Assembly (NCBI RefSeq): GCF_040115645.1
Contig: NC_089571.1
Location: forward strand, 558,001-622,000
DNA: 64,000 bases
Direction of reading: 5' to 3'
Source: Euwallacea fornicatus
Taxonomy: Eukaryota; Arthropoda; Insecta; Coleoptera; Curculionidae
The position numbers and the translations under genes are program-made. Position 1 is the first letter of the stretch, and every line of letters begins with the position of its first letter. This document shows, piece after piece, positions 10,100 to 24,200 of the stretch. Under the pieces are notes generated by a model. The model worked only from the letters and a program-made list of their open reading frames with translations, was not told where the DNA came from and did no database searches.

Positions 10100-12350
10100 T
10101 TAGTCGGACTTCTCTGTCACTTTATTCACTGAAAATTACATAATTGAGAAACTTCAAAGAGAAGAAATTTGCACAAAGGCCTACCTTGTTCTTTAACCTT
10201 ATTCAGGGTTTCATCAATGGTATTGTGATGCTTCAGGAAGTACGGCCTCACGATCTTGTTATAGATCGCCAAAGATCCGTTAAAATCAGAGGGGATCATT
10301 AACCACACCATAAAAACGCACTACAAAAAACCAAAAAATGTTAGATTATTCTTTGAAACAAATTATTTTATAGTTGATTTTGACAAAATTTAAGAATTTG
10401 AAAAAAAAATTCACCTTGATGAGCCAATACAGTGGAAACCAGCCAACGATGAGGTCGGCAAAGTACTCAATGACCGAGAATAGTGCGAAAACCACCCAAT
10501 AAGTGAGCCATTTGGTATCATCATCCTTCTTGTGGCTCTCAATGGCATGTACGGACATGTACGCGGGATAGAGGAAGCCCACAGAGTTGCACACTAATTG
10601 AGCGGCAAAGCCAAATACCAGCCACAGGCCCACCAACGCTAAACCACCTGAAGATTGGGGGTTTAACTATTAGTTTTAGTACCTCTTGGGTTGCTTGCTA
10701 CACATTTTAAAATTATTCATAACGCTTTTTAAAAATACAATTTAAAGTTAATTTTGAATAGTTTGGATTCACTTTTTAGGCATCAAAAATTGAAGTTTAA
10801 AAAATTGTCTAGTAATTATTGTGGCTCTGTAGTTTTTTCCTCTATATTTGAAATTACGAAAATCGTCAAGTACTTAAATCTTTTTATCATGAGAAAAGTA
10901 AATCTTGATTTTATAGGCTCCAACCGGGATACAGCATTTAAATGAAAAATTAATAATGAAGCTATAATTTTAAGCACTCAACTATTAAAACAAATTTAAT
11001 GATAATTTTTAAATATCTTGAAAATATCAATATTTCTATTAAAACTATATAAAATGTCTCCCAAATTTGATGCTTTTTACCAGGATCAAAGATATTATTA
11101 ATTGTAGACACACAAGGTTTTGCAGTATTGTCTAAGGTGTCCCGTGAAAAAAAAAACATAATTATGGTTAATATATTAATATTATTATAATTACATTATA
11201 GTTATCCAATAAAAACTCTCAATTTTAATTTTCTGGTAATCTTGTTAGATAAATAAAATACAGAGGGCATTTTAAAATATAGAGTTTATTTATAACACCC
11301 TGTATCTATGAATCCAAGGCAATAACTTTTCCTTTATTGTTATACTTAAGTAACTATACACACATATAATCACTGTAACTTATATTTCATAAAAATTGGG
11401 CACAGAATTGAGAAAAGTTCCATCTCTCTAAGTCCAACAATAACCTAAATATTCTGCAAAATCATCAGATTTGAAACAGGGCAGGTATCTGTTTTTGGAA
11501 CTTAAATAATTGATAAACTTTCATGTAACCCAATCCCTCATATTTAGATTTTATATTCTATAATAACACTACACCAATTATAATTTGTTAACTCAGTCCT
11601 AATGAGTCATTGAAACTGATTGAATCATTAATGAGGATCATCAGCCATTATTTATGACCCCAGAATGACTTCTATATTTTTAATAAACAGTGATCAAATT
11701 CCATTTAGATAAGCTTTATATGTTTGCTCAGCATTGATTGGTGATTAGTCAGGTGTTTAAAAACAGTTTCTAGTATATGCAATATATATATGTAAGGTTG
11801 GCATTAGCCCTTTAACCTCTTGACCTGAACTATGGTGGCTAACATATGTTAGACCATGCGCTAATCCTGTAGTCCAGAAAACATCACCTTTTAAGTATCT
11901 TCTCGTATCATTCTTATCAAGAAAGAAATCCTGGGTTCGTCTTATAATCTCACTGGTATCCATGACTGGCACTCACTTGACTCAACAAATTAAATTTTCT
12001 ACAAACTATCTCTACTCAATACAAAGCCTCAAAGTAAAACAATTTAGAGTTGATAAGTCTCAACCTCATAATCCTTTGTCTAACAACCACCTTGCAACCT
12101 GATGATAATTACACGAACCTTTCAACATGAAATATGGGAACCAAAACCACGTTGGTTTTATCAGATAACCAGTCTTATAAAACCTGTTCTGGGTAGTATG
12201 TAATTGGAGCGCGGAGGACTCACCTACGAAAATGTAGACTCTGTCGACACCGGAGCGCTCGGCCTTATCCAATAGAGGGGTCCAGGGCTTGCTGGGGTCC
12301 CGTAGGGCCTTACCCAGTTTATCTCTAATTTCTTGCAGTCTTTGGGCCAT
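10100..12350 (-). CDS. ReepB: Receptor expression-enhancing protein, REEP5/ReepB type (TB2/DP1/HVA22 family)
   Basis: Four minus-strand exons join in phase: 12224-12350 (starts MAQRLQEIRDKLG), 10415-10647, 10185-10320 and 10100-10128, giving 174 aa (human REEP5 has 189). Exon 2 carries the family signature: GFLYPAYMSVHAIES, then KDDDTKWLTYWVVFALFSV and a second hydrophobic hairpin (roughly residues 84-122); the first hairpin is about 45-72. Exon 3 holds an amphipathic RPYFLKHHNTID segment. The tail ends VTEKSD. Family members are integral ER membrane proteins that insert hairpins to curve tubules. The start is the ATG at 12350; the in-frame ATG at 12524 is too far upstream and gives no family similarity. 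All donors and acceptors are GT-AG. An alternative first exon is proposed at 11888-11963. Confidence 0.92.
11888..11963 (-). CDS. ReepB: Candidate alternative first exon of the REEP gene
   Basis: An ATG at 11963 opens a 76-nt stretch that ends at AAAAG|gtgatg. It closes in phase 1, the same as the standard first exon, so it can splice directly to exon 2. It encodes MDTSEIIRRTQDFFLDKN then DTRRYLK, giving a 25-residue charged N-terminus in place of the 42-residue standard one. It lies between the standard first exon and exon 2, as an internal promoter isoform would. Splice use is inferred. Confidence 0.55.
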
Positions 12351-13836
12351 CGTTATCGAAGAGAGTTTCGTATGGGAATTTCGAAGTATTTGAAATGGAA
12401 TGACAGAAGCAGATGTCGATTTTTGAGAATGAAAAAATAGAATGCTTAAAAAAGTGGTCAAGGTTGATTTTGAAGTTATTTTTGACAGATGACAATTGAC
12501 TGAAATGGAAAAAGATTGAAGCACTTAAAACGAACGAGCACCGGAGTGATGTTATTAATGTAGACTATGTAAAAGGTCAAGATAATTTAAATTTGAGGAA
12601 TGTTTTATGCAAGTCATTCTCTTCTTAGATTATGTGATATAGGCTAACGTTGATTTTAAATTTCATCTACAGGCATTTCACTTCTCTAAACATCATATAT
12701 AAATTCATGTGGTTTAGTACTAAGCAAGCTTTCACGATTCTACCTGGATTAGTCTTAAATTGTTGACATTGTGTACTCCACTGTGTAACTTCGAGTTCCG
12801 AACAATGCTTTAAAGTGAATAGAAAGACAAAACACCTTATTGACACACATGACAAAAATCAAACTTGACATAGGATCTGTCATTCATTTTGACTGATTTT
12901 TAACATACATTTAAATTTTCATATTTAACGGTCATTTCGTTCTTCACTCTCTGCGGAGAAGTAACAATAATAATTTTCAATAAAAATAACGTCAGTTTTG
13001 AATGAAAAACATCTCTCCCTATTACAGTGAAGTGGAAAGTTATATGTAAACTTGTGTATCATTTTACTTTACTTGTTTTAATGTGTTGAATGATAAAAAT
13101 TAATCGGAAAACAAGAAGAAAACGTAGTCCTAGTTTTTTTAAAGGCAGGTAAGAGCTAGCTGCATGACCAGGTGAGTGAAAAGTTGCCATGTAAGACTAA
13201 ATTATCATTTTACATAGACGAACAAATTATACAAATAAAAAAAAATTGCAAGTTTTAAATTGAAAGGTAAGTGGGCAAAGTAATATTGCAAAAATTACTA
13301 TTGTGGTCGAAGTTAATGGTGATCAAAGTCGATATTCCGCAAAAAAGCAATAAAAATAGCAATTTAAAATAAAAACTTTATTCAGCGTATATGTTTCTTC
13401 TGTATCTCTTTTGGTTTAGGAAAGATCTTTAACACTAAAAAAACTCACAGGCGAATAGAATCTTTAATACTCAGCATGAACAGAGTTTTCAATGAATTTA
13501 TATGAGGATAGGCAAAATGATAGTAGCTAAATAAAATATAATGCCACACTCAAATTCAATTTTCATGTAACATTTTATGGAATACTTGTTTCATGGGTAA
13601 TTTTATTCACTTTTAGTATACAGGGAGATTTTAAAATACAAATTTATCAGAATTTTGTTTTCAAACAAGTCAAAATGTTATCAATAAGATTTTGTGACAT
13701 AGAGCTTGATGTTCCTCATCTTTTTCTATGCTTTATTGATTAACCACAATAATTGAAGTAATTAATGCAAAACATATTAATAAAAGTTTACTTTTGCCAA
13801 AATTATTTATAAGATAATACAGGAATATCTATCTAT
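12351..13836. other. Divergent intergenic region upstream of REEP; nothing recognised
   Basis: This holds the REEP 5' UTR and presumably its promoter. No coding exon, RNA gene or clear transposon was seen. TATACAGGGAG at about 13616 is only a partial match to the transposon end motif. Confidence 0.35.
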
Positions 13837-14890
13837 TTAATCTTCTTTGCTCCATGTCCAAAAGGACATAGGCTTTTCTCATTTTTTTCTGTTTGTTACC
13901 AAGTTCATCTATCTAGTTCCCGCGTACTTCGTCAGGTCATCTTTCCATCTTATTTGGGGTATTGCTCTACCTTTTATTTTCTCAAGGACTCCAGTTTGTA
14001 ATACTTTTATTCTATCGGTCATCTTCTTGTCTAATATTGTGACTGGTCAATTTCCATTTTAATTTTGCTACTTCTCTAATGTCTCTTACGTTTGTTTTAT
14101 TTCTTATCAACTCATTTCTCTTCCTGTTTAACTATTTTATGTTTAATATTGAAAATGGGCATGTTTGGGATCTATATGTGAGGAGAGGGAATACACATTG
14201 ATTGTATCCTTTGGTTTTGAGTTATTGTGGATATTTTTTTAGGATGTAGCTTAATTTACCGAAAACCAGTCTAACTCATCTCTTGATTTCTGCCGTTTGA
14301 TTTTCTTTAGTGAGTTGAGTTAATTTGCCCCAGAGATATACATATATTGATTTCTGTTTGTTATGGTTTTGGTTTTAGTGTAGTTCACATTAAGACCTAT
14401 ATTAGATACTATATGTTCTTCTTCTAGCATTCCCATCAGTTCTTTTTCATCCATTATTAAGGCGATATCGTCCGTGTATCTTTGGTTCATTAGATGTTTT
14501 CCACATATTTTTATACCTATTTCTTCCCAGTCCAGTTTTTCAAAAACATCTTTCAGAGCTTGGTTGAAAAGTTTAGCTAATATTGTATTGCTCTGTCTGA
14601 CACTTTTTCTTATGTGTATTGGTCTTGTTTCCTCGTGGATTTTAATTGTTGCTGTTGCTTCACTATACATACATGTTGATTATTAGGTCTGTGCACCTGT
14701 AGTCTATTATGTTATTAATTAGAGCGCTTTTCACTGCCCAATATCCAAAACTATAAAAAGCTTTTTTTTTAAGTCGATAAACGTAATATATAGTGGGATG
14801 TATTGTTCCTTAACTCATTTTATTAGGATTTTCACAGTGCTCATAAATTACGTTAAGGAGTGTTATAGGTCGATAGTCTTTTAGTAGTTT
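13837..14890 (-). mobile_element. RTE-type non-LTR retrotransposon fragment (reverse transcriptase and C-terminus)
   Basis: Read on the minus strand in several frames, this gives a reverse transcriptase tail: a PLYITFIDLKKKAF-like block near 14780, then MYSEATATIKIHEET, RQSNTILAKLFNQALKDVF, the YTDD catalytic box (YTDDIALI, the equivalent of YADD), and GLNVNYTKTK. Further on lie an IPQIRWKDDLTKYAG-like block and a final W-S-K-E-D before a stop at 13837-13839. These are landmarks of RTE/BovB-like elements. Stops and frameshifts show that it is dead. No target duplication was identified. Confidence 0.75.
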
Positions 14891-15270
14891 TTATAATACA
14901 TATTAAAGTTGATGCGAAAACCGATAGAGTCACAACAAATGTTCTATTAAATTTTTATTGTAACTTACAAGAAAGTAAACAGCGAATTTGGTAAAATTCG
15001 GAAAAATGGCGATATCTGGAAATGCGTGACACTTTGTATAATAGTATATATGGTCAAATACGTTCAAAATCATCTTACCTACCACGCTCTTTCGGATGTG
15101 TATCGATAAATCAAACACCCTATGGAACTCTAAGGTATCATTCTATGGGTCACTCTCAACATTTGTTTCTCAAAAATCAAGCTCAAAAAATATAACAAAT
15201 ATATTAAAAAGGAAATTTATTTCTGTTAGTTTGTCACCTGCTTACTTACGTTTCCGAAAAGCAAGAAGAG

Positions 15271-18200
15271 ATGACGGAACCATCATCAGTAAAAGTTGCT
15301 GTGCGTGTCCGTCCTTTGGTACCAAATGAAATTGATAAGGGCTTTCAAAACATCATCGACACTATCCCCCAAAACGAACAAGTCGTAATAAAAAGCATTG
15401 AAAAAGCCTTCACCTTTAATTATGTTCTTGGTGCTGATAGCCCCCAAGAGGAGCTCTACGACAGGTGCGTGGCTCCTCTGCTCAAAAACTTATTCCAAGG
15501 TTGGTTTGACACTTTTAAAATTTACAAGATGTTAAATATTATTTGTTTCAAGGTTTCAATGTGACCATCTTTGCCTATGGTCAGACAGGCTCTGGAAAAA
15601 CTCATTCAATGGGAACTGCCTTTAGTGAAACCGACACCCCTAATATGGGAGTAATTCCTCGTGCGGTCCGTGAAATCTTTAACTACATAAAGGACCAATT
15701 TTCTGTTGATTTTACAATGTCTGTATCATTTACCGAGCTGTATAGAGAAGTACTGTATGACTTGCTAGCAGAAAGACCTCGAGATCAATGTGTTCTTGAG
15801 ATCCGAGAGGACAACTCTAAAGGCGTGTATATACCAAATGTCACAGAGAAGTCCGTACAAACAGCTGATGACGTATTAAAAATTTTGGTGCAGGGTTCTC
15901 TAGGAAGATCAACCGCTGCAACAAACATGAATTCACGTAGTTCTAGAAGTCATTCAATATTTGCCATTAACATGGCTATGCAACACAAATCAGATAAAAC
16001 ACAGAATAAGACAGCAAAACTCTGTTTGGTTGATTTGGCTGGGTCAGAAAGGCCCAAAAAAACGGGGGCGCAGGGCACCACCTTCAAAGAAGGGGTGGAC
16101 ATTAATAAAGGCCTTTTTGTATTGGGAAACGTCATCAGCGCCCTGGGAGACGAGAAGAGTCAGAACTTGTTTATACCTTATAGAGATAGCAACCTTACCA
16201 GGCTGTTAAAAGGTAAGAGCGACGCACCTAAGGTGTTCATTCAAAAAATAAAAATAATTTTCTTTATTCTAGTTCTTTTTGTTAAAAAAAAACGGTCACT
16301 TAAATTTTTTTCGTAACATCAAGCATTTTCCAACAAACGGATTAGTTAACATTGTAAGTTATAATAACGACCAAACTAGTTATAATAATACGCAATTTGT
16401 AGCAATTTATAACGACTATTCAGACAAAAAAATAATAAATAAGCTGCTGCAAATGTCTTTCGTTAAGAAAACGATTTTTATTTTTTGAAAAAACAGCGGC
16501 GTAACATTTTGTTTCACAAAAAATAATCAGGTTCATGGCCTTGGGAGGGCCATTGCTTACATTTAAACATTCATTTTTCTCCTAAAAGATGCGTTTCTAC
16601 ACTTAATTTACGCCCATCAGGTTTAATAAAAATATTTAATGCAGGCCCGGACTTATTAAAAAATATATATATAGCAAATTTTAACACCCTGTATTTCAGA
16701 AAAAAGCGAAAACGGACCTAAGATAAACTTTTTTTCTCAAAATCACTCATAGAATCATCACTTAAATTTATGATATACTATTCTAAGACACCCTGTATGC
16801 CAAATATAAACGCAGACACATTCTGAAATTTCAATTTTTCTTAAAATAATCCTCGTTTATAATGAAATTTAATGTATTTTAGGTCCATTATATCCGAGTT
16901 CATTATATCCGAACTAAATTACATTGGTTAAAATGGACTAGAAAGGAATCAAAAGTTGACCGTAATAGACGAGTTCATCTGTAATACAAGTTTTTTTTTT
17001 CTTTATAAAAATCAAAATCTCAGTTTTTAATAATTTAGCGCTTTTTTACTCCCATCATTACACCTCTGAATTTTGCATTTTTCATATATTTTTAAAATTA
17101 GTATTTTTCAAAACTTTTGGCTTGAAAAGTCCAGGCCGTAGTGTAAATCTACCACTATTTGAGGCAGATCGTTTATTTTTTCTTTTATTGTGAATTTAAA
17201 TACCGCCTCATGTTTTTTATGTTTCGGGCATCATCAGAACGATTAAAAAAAAATCTCCAACATAAATCTGTTTTAAGTGTTGGTTTGTATACCTCTCAAT
17301 TTAGTGTTTCGGCGAGTTTTCTCGTGATTTTTTCGAATTAAGTAATTTCAAACGATTATAATAGGATAGGTTATTTAAAAAAAAACCGTCAAACTGGTCC
17401 CATTATTTTTGAAGTTACCTCGTTTGCTCCGCAACTGAACCTTGGTATTTTAAATTGAGAAACTCAGATTAATTTAAGTTATTCTTGAAGTGTTATCTTA
17501 GAATTGCCATACAATACCAGGGAAAGTCTAAAATTTTGCAGGCTATTCTTAAAACGTGTGTAAGTGGTAGTTACCTTGGGTTGGTTTGCCTTTTAGATTC
17601 CTTGGGTGGCAATAGCATGACACTAATGATCGCGTGCATTAGTCCAGCGGACTCGAATTTGGAAGAGACGTTGTCCACATTGCGCTACGCAGATAGAGCG
17701 AGGAGAATAAAAAATAAGCCAATAGTCAATCAAGATCCAAAAACTGCCGAGATTAACCGGCTGAAAAAGGAGATTCAATTGATGAAGTTAGAGATTGCAG
17801 GACAAGGTAAGTTTAGTAACAAATCACCATTGCCACTGTGGTTATATATTATGTAGCATGTATTCTGTTTAACATTTAATCCTCTACAGAAGGCTCCATG
17901 CTATCGGCATCCGAATTCAACAAGCTGAAGGTGCAACTATCCAATACTCTCCTGGATAAGGCTGATCTGCAGGAGAAGCTCATCATTCTTCAAAATGTCA
18001 ATAAAACGCTTAGTCAGAAACTGCGGGATCTGAAATCGGCGTGCAACGACATCGAGGATCGTATCAGCACCGGTCTTGCAAGCGACGACTGGATGTATAT
18101 CAAAGAGGGCTTGGAGAAATTGCATCAGATGCAGAATCAGTTGGAAGATATACAGAAGGAACAGACGAAGGCTGAGAACGACATTAAGGCACACGAAGAG

Positions 18201-21200
18201 ACATTCGGGATATTGCTCAACGTCTCCAAAGGATTCAACACTTCTAAGGATTTGGAAGAGGCAACATCTCACACTGATAGGCAAATGGTTTTGACCACCG
18301 AATTCCAGGAAGTTTCTAAGCAACTAGCCGTTAAGGAACGACTGGCCGCACAGCTGGCTTTGAATACTCAGCACATGTTGTTGGACCATCATGTCCTTGT
18401 AGAAACAGAAAAAAAGATCGAAGCCTTGGTAAAGGAGAAAGAAGAACTTTCGCGGCAGCTACGTATAATCAAATCCCAGGAGAATACGGGCAAACTTGCG
18501 GAGCAGAGACGCAAACGCGTGTTGGAGCTGGAGGATCAACTCCGAGACCTTAAAAAAAAATTACTGGACTATGCCAAGCTCCTCAAGCTGCGAGAGCGGG
18601 ATGAGCTAAAGATGAAGAAACTGAATCAGGAGATCATCAGCATGAAATCTACGAAAGTGATGTTGTTGAAGCAAATGCGTCAGGAGAATGAGCAATTCAA
18701 GGCATTCAAGCAGCTGCACCAAAGAGAACTGGCAAAGGCTGTACAGCAGGACCGGAAAAAGGAGTACGAAATGGTGAAAATGAAGGTAAAATCAACATTA
18801 TCAACACTAAATTCTATTTATAAATGTGTGTTACATTGTCCACAAATTTCGTCTGTGAATAGCATTTTTTTCCATTCAGATGGCTTACGAAAAGCAGAAA
18901 AATGTCCTCAAGCGAAAATTCGAAGAGGCTGCCGCGTTGAACAAACGACTTCAGAGCACCATCATAAAGCGAAAAAATGCTCAGCAAATGTCCTTCACGG
19001 GCAAAATTGAAAAGGTTAGCTCGTGGCTCAAAGAAGAACTGGAAATGTATGTAAATCTGGCGGAGGTGGACGCCACCCTGTCTGGCTTGATAGAGGACCG
19101 GGCCACTTTGCAACGACAGCTAGATGATCTGAAGAGCAATCCGGACACTGCTGAAAGCGTAGAGGCCAAAAACATCGAGGAGGACATTGTGTTGCGGTCG
19201 GTACAGATCCAGGACTTGCAACAAAAAATTTTAGATACGGGGGAAGGTGAGATTTACTTATATTTGAATGGAATTGTAACTTGGAGATCAGCCATTTTAT
19301 TTCGTGGATTAACACCTTCCGACGGCCGGATCTTAACTTTTGAGGTTTGTGAATGTGGGGCAACCTGTCATCACGTATTTCTTTTCGTGCTACTTTCCTC
19401 TGACGTGTATGTACAGGTTGGGGTAGAGCAACTTGCTTATTTAGAAATTGAATTTAAAAAAAAATGCGAATCAATATTTAATTATTCGAATAGCTTCAAG
19501 TATGACATTTAAATCTTATACTTATTTATTTGCTTATCTTATACACTTCTAAAAGTTACATCAGGCAGGTGGTGTCTATTATCTTGAATAAATTGCCTTG
19601 ATCGAACTTGAAAATTTCATCCAATTTTTTCCCGCGTATTGATCGACGACAGCTTGATGAATGTTCTTCAGGTGGGTCAGGGTTTTAGGACGATCGTTGC
19701 AAATAGGTGATTTTAGATAGCCCTATAAAAACGAGCTGCAAGGAGCTAAATCAGACGACCGTTTTGGTCAGTGCAGATCGCCTCTCAAGTAGATGAAGCG
19801 TCCTAGGAAATGTTGCCACGAAACACGTTTGTTTATGACTCATGAGGATCTGATCCAACTGCAACTGCATGTTTGCCAGCACAGTGCTGAGAGGATCGCA
19901 AAACGGAAAGCCTTACCATGTTACCGTTTCGGGGTGACCTTACTATTCGTGGAAGCTTAGTTTTTTTTACTTTGCGTCATGAGTTTCTCTGAAATCGTTT
20001 ATCAATAAAACAATCGAGTGCAGGCTAAGAACACGTCCAATATTGACTTGGATACAGAGTGTACGTTACGCGATGATGGTTGAGCGACCGTTAAAAAAAT
20101 ACACTTCAACAGCAAAGGCACAGTCTACCTTTGACTACTCCATGATGCTAACTAAACCAAACGGAGCTACAACTTTACACCCTGTCCTCTTGATTGTGCC
20201 TACCCTCACCTTCCTGGGAGCAATCATTGCTTCAAGGCGTCAAATTTAAATGATCTAGTTGCTCTGCTCCTGTACAAATATGTACGAGGTGTCTTAAATT
20301 ACATTTTCTAAACTGTATTCCGCTACCTTTCCCCAAAAGACACACTGTACCTATTTTTTAATAATTAAATTTTTATATCGATTGTTACTCCTAAGTACTT
20401 TACGAGGTTTTTTGTTTGGTTTAGTTGTGTAACAGTCTGCTATTAATGTTGAGGAACTGGTTATAGCGTGTTAGTTTCCATTTATAGAAACGCGTCATTG
20501 TCTTGTTAATGTCCGAGTTCTTACCTACGGGTTTCTGAGTCGTTTTGCCACGTACAATAAGTGCAGTATCCTCAACATTTTACGTTCGATGGGTCTCGAT
20601 ATGAATTTAGTTAAGGTATATTAGTAAAGGCCTTTTCCCTTCGAGGGGAAACTTTTTTATTGCCGATAGCACTTGCTCTTGTGTGTTTTCTATAGAGATC
20701 TACTTAATATTTTCGTGCTTGTGCCTTCTGACCATGTGCATGTCGATTTATATATATATATATATTTCGCATTACGTTTTATAGGAGACAAAATTTGTGT
20801 TTGTAGGTCAATTTCAAAGGTCACAGTCATGTAATCAGATCCAAATTCATTGATGAAGGTTATATTGATTGTTTTATTTTTAAGATTCCTTGTTCAAAAT
20901 GAGACATCCGGTGTCGCGTCTGGATTCTTGGGCATGAACTGTCAGACATACAGTATTCCTTACTTCTAAAGACACGTCTTGTGAACACATTTTTAAGTCA
21001 ACATACTATCATTTAAATGTTATCCCATATAAAACTTCGCTAATTTAGGTATTAATTAATGTCCCATTTCAGAAAACCGGGGGAAGCCGAGGTTCGATGT
21101 TGTGCAGACGATGGTGGAAGCCAAGTATGCTCTTAGTAATCTTTTTGAACAGGCCGCTGAGTATCAGAGGAGTCACGTCCATACAAAAAGGGAGATGGCA

Positions 21201-24200
21201 GAGTACCAGGAGAGGGAGAAAGAAGTAAATACACATTTGCCTTTGGTTTAATTTTACTTTACCTCTCGGAAAAGGCATCCATTTTACGCTGCAAAGTAGT
21301 TAAATTGTTACAATACAACAATTTTTAATTGAATGGCGTCAAAAATTACAAGAAATTATCACGATTGGCTAGCCACATAGTCTTGTTTCAATTATGATAT
21401 TTAGTAACATTTTAGACAAGCGCCGATAGCTCGCGTTAACCATATGATCGTATTAACTATACAGTGGTGCGGTTGTCCCAATTCATCATAAGTATTCTTT
21501 GAAAACAGATTTTTTTTAATTACAAACGGAATTGCTCAGGTCGCATTTTAGAAATACAAGCTCTGGAAAAGCACTCTGGTTGTTAAATTCTGTTATGTAT
21601 TCGCGAAAATTGTATTCGTGAATCGCATTACATTTTTTTTTGTTATAAATTCCAGTGTTACGTCGATATATAATACTTTCTATTTTCGATTAATAAAACA
21701 TATGTTACTAAACTGTCATTTGAAAATGGGGGAAAATGGAGGAAAATGAAAAAAAAAGGATTTATGCTTTACCTGTGGTTAATAGAGTTGGTCAGTTGTA
21801 CGCTGTTTCCACAAATTTTAAACAAAAAAAAATATAAATATGTTGAGAAAATAATAGAAAATATGTTCAATCGAAAAATGTCATTATATACAAAAAGAAC
21901 AATAAAAATTGGTATAATTTTATGTTTTAATAAATGTGGCTTTATCTCTGCAGTTGCAAGAAAAACTGACGCATTTGACTGAAGAAAACAAAGCTCTACA
22001 GGATCGTTTTCTCGAACAGATGGCCCAAGAACAACAAATCCATCAAAACAAAATGGAATTGCCATCGACGCAAACGAGACTCGGTGGAAATTGTACTGGT
22101 GGGTTGATTTACGTAAAAAAAATCTTGACATAAATATAAATCCTTTATTGAACCCCTTGAAAAGATCAAGAATTAATTTAATTGATTTTTAATCAGCAGA
22201 TGCCGATTCACAGAATGAATTGTCTTTGCAAATTGAGCACATTAAACATCAGGAGAACGTGATTGAAGAACAAGCTCAGAAAATCGGTGCGTTGGAGCAG
22301 CGCCTTAAAGAAATTGAGGTAAGAAACGGAAATCTGAGGGTCAGGTTGCCAACTATTTTTGAAATCAAGTAATAGTAATTATCAAAATTTAGAAATTTTA
22401 CGTATGACGTCGAGAGTTATATAGCAATAACTTTCATCAAAATAAATATAATCTTGTACCGTTGTCGGAACCGCTAAGAAAACCACCGATTTAGATGTGG
22501 GCTTTAAAAACGCGACGCTTCTTATCATTTATTTTTTCTGGCAAGACGAAGAAGGTTATTGCGCAATAACAAAAACTAAAGTATGTGATTTCTACATTCA
22601 GGAAAAGGCTCTAAGCGCAAAAACACCCCCACGCCCCAATTTCCAGAAGCCGGTGCAATACTTGAGCGTTCCCTTCCTTGATACAACGCAAACGCTTGAG
22701 GAGGTAAGAAAAAAAGGATATTTGATTGCATAATTTATGTGATCAACTGATTGAATTTAAAACGAGAATTTTGTTGGTAAATTATTTGATTGATCGCAGA
22801 TTGATTCTGACGATGTTGACAAGGATCCGGATTGGCGAAAAACTCCCTTAGCGAAGCGTTTGAAGGTCCTTAAGATTGAGTCAAAGGTGGGGATGCGTGG
22901 TAAGTTATAAAGAAGGATATTTTTAGGTCGACCATTTAATGGGTTATTTTCGCAATTAAAAACTAGACACCAAAAACAACTTTCATCTATTTTAAGGTTT
23001 GAAAGGCCATTACCCTAACATTGATGTCTCAAATACACTGACACTGCCCAAACGTTTTTTCAATGCGCGGTTGCGCTCTAAAAAATTTAATTAATAGATT
23101 TAAAAATTTAATTGTTCATATTACACCACTGCATAACTCCATAAAAATGTATTAAACAAAATCAACGATGGTTAAAATAATGCAAGACGTCGCGAAGGCG
23201 CCTCAAGAGCAGTGTCCCAGATAACCAAAACAACGGTTAAATGGTTATGTCCTTTTTAACTAATTTTTAAGTAACCGTTTATCGACCCTTTCAACACAAA
23301 AAGTATTTTTATGTAGTTATTAAATTCGGATTAGTAAGAGTTTTTTACGTCAGAAATTCTAATAAGTTTTATTCGACAGACAGTCGTGTTGAAAAACTAA
23401 CCGAAAAAGTCAAAATCAGGCCTAGTTAGTTGAGGTAATTCAACTAAAAAAGCATGAAACCAAAACTAAATCACGAGCACAATGTGTTAAAAATATCACT
23501 GAGGATACTCAACCTTGCAAAACTAGTTCAAAATAGGCGTTGATTCAGATCAATAAGGCTTTCACGTTCTCCTCATTTAATTCACAAATATTCTAAAGTT
23601 CAAAAAGTTCGTTCCAAAAACGGTCGTGCTAAGGAAACCCAAATGATTCTCCAAGTCAAATTCTAAATTACGTGTTTCTCCCTTTGGTTGTAAAGTTAAT
23701 CACACTATATATGTGTTTAAAAAGACGCCTTAACAAAAAAGTTTATGTAAAGCGTCTCCCTCTAAAACTGAACAAAGAATATAAGAATTTTTTTCGTTAT
23801 CGTGAACCACCCTGTATTTTAAACGGGTTTAGGTATTTGAAGCTAGCGATGCTGCTAGCCATGTGTAAATTAATAAATAATACACTAATTAGAAGGATAA
23901 ATAATTAGTTGGAATACATCTTCTAATTTTCAATGTGGGAGTTTCACTATTGGTTCTCGTTCTCCATGGAACCATTTTTGCCGGGTAGCAATTTTCTTTA
24001 TATGAAAATATAGAAACTCGCATTACTTTTTCTCTCATTTCAGATAGATTAACCTGCTCGATTCATTACCACCCACATTTTAACCTGCACCACTAAGTTT
24101 TGTGATGATGAGGTGCTTAGTTTTCCCGTCGAGTTTTCTATTATTTCATTGAGTTTTGTGTTCGTTGTCAGAAGTCTACGAGTTAAAATTTTTCTATTAA

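Noticed and set aside
12351..12524. Upstream in-frame ATG extending REEP by 58 residues
   Set aside because: The extension is Ser/Thr/Lys-rich with no family similarity; the ATG at 12350 gives the normal REEP5-length start.
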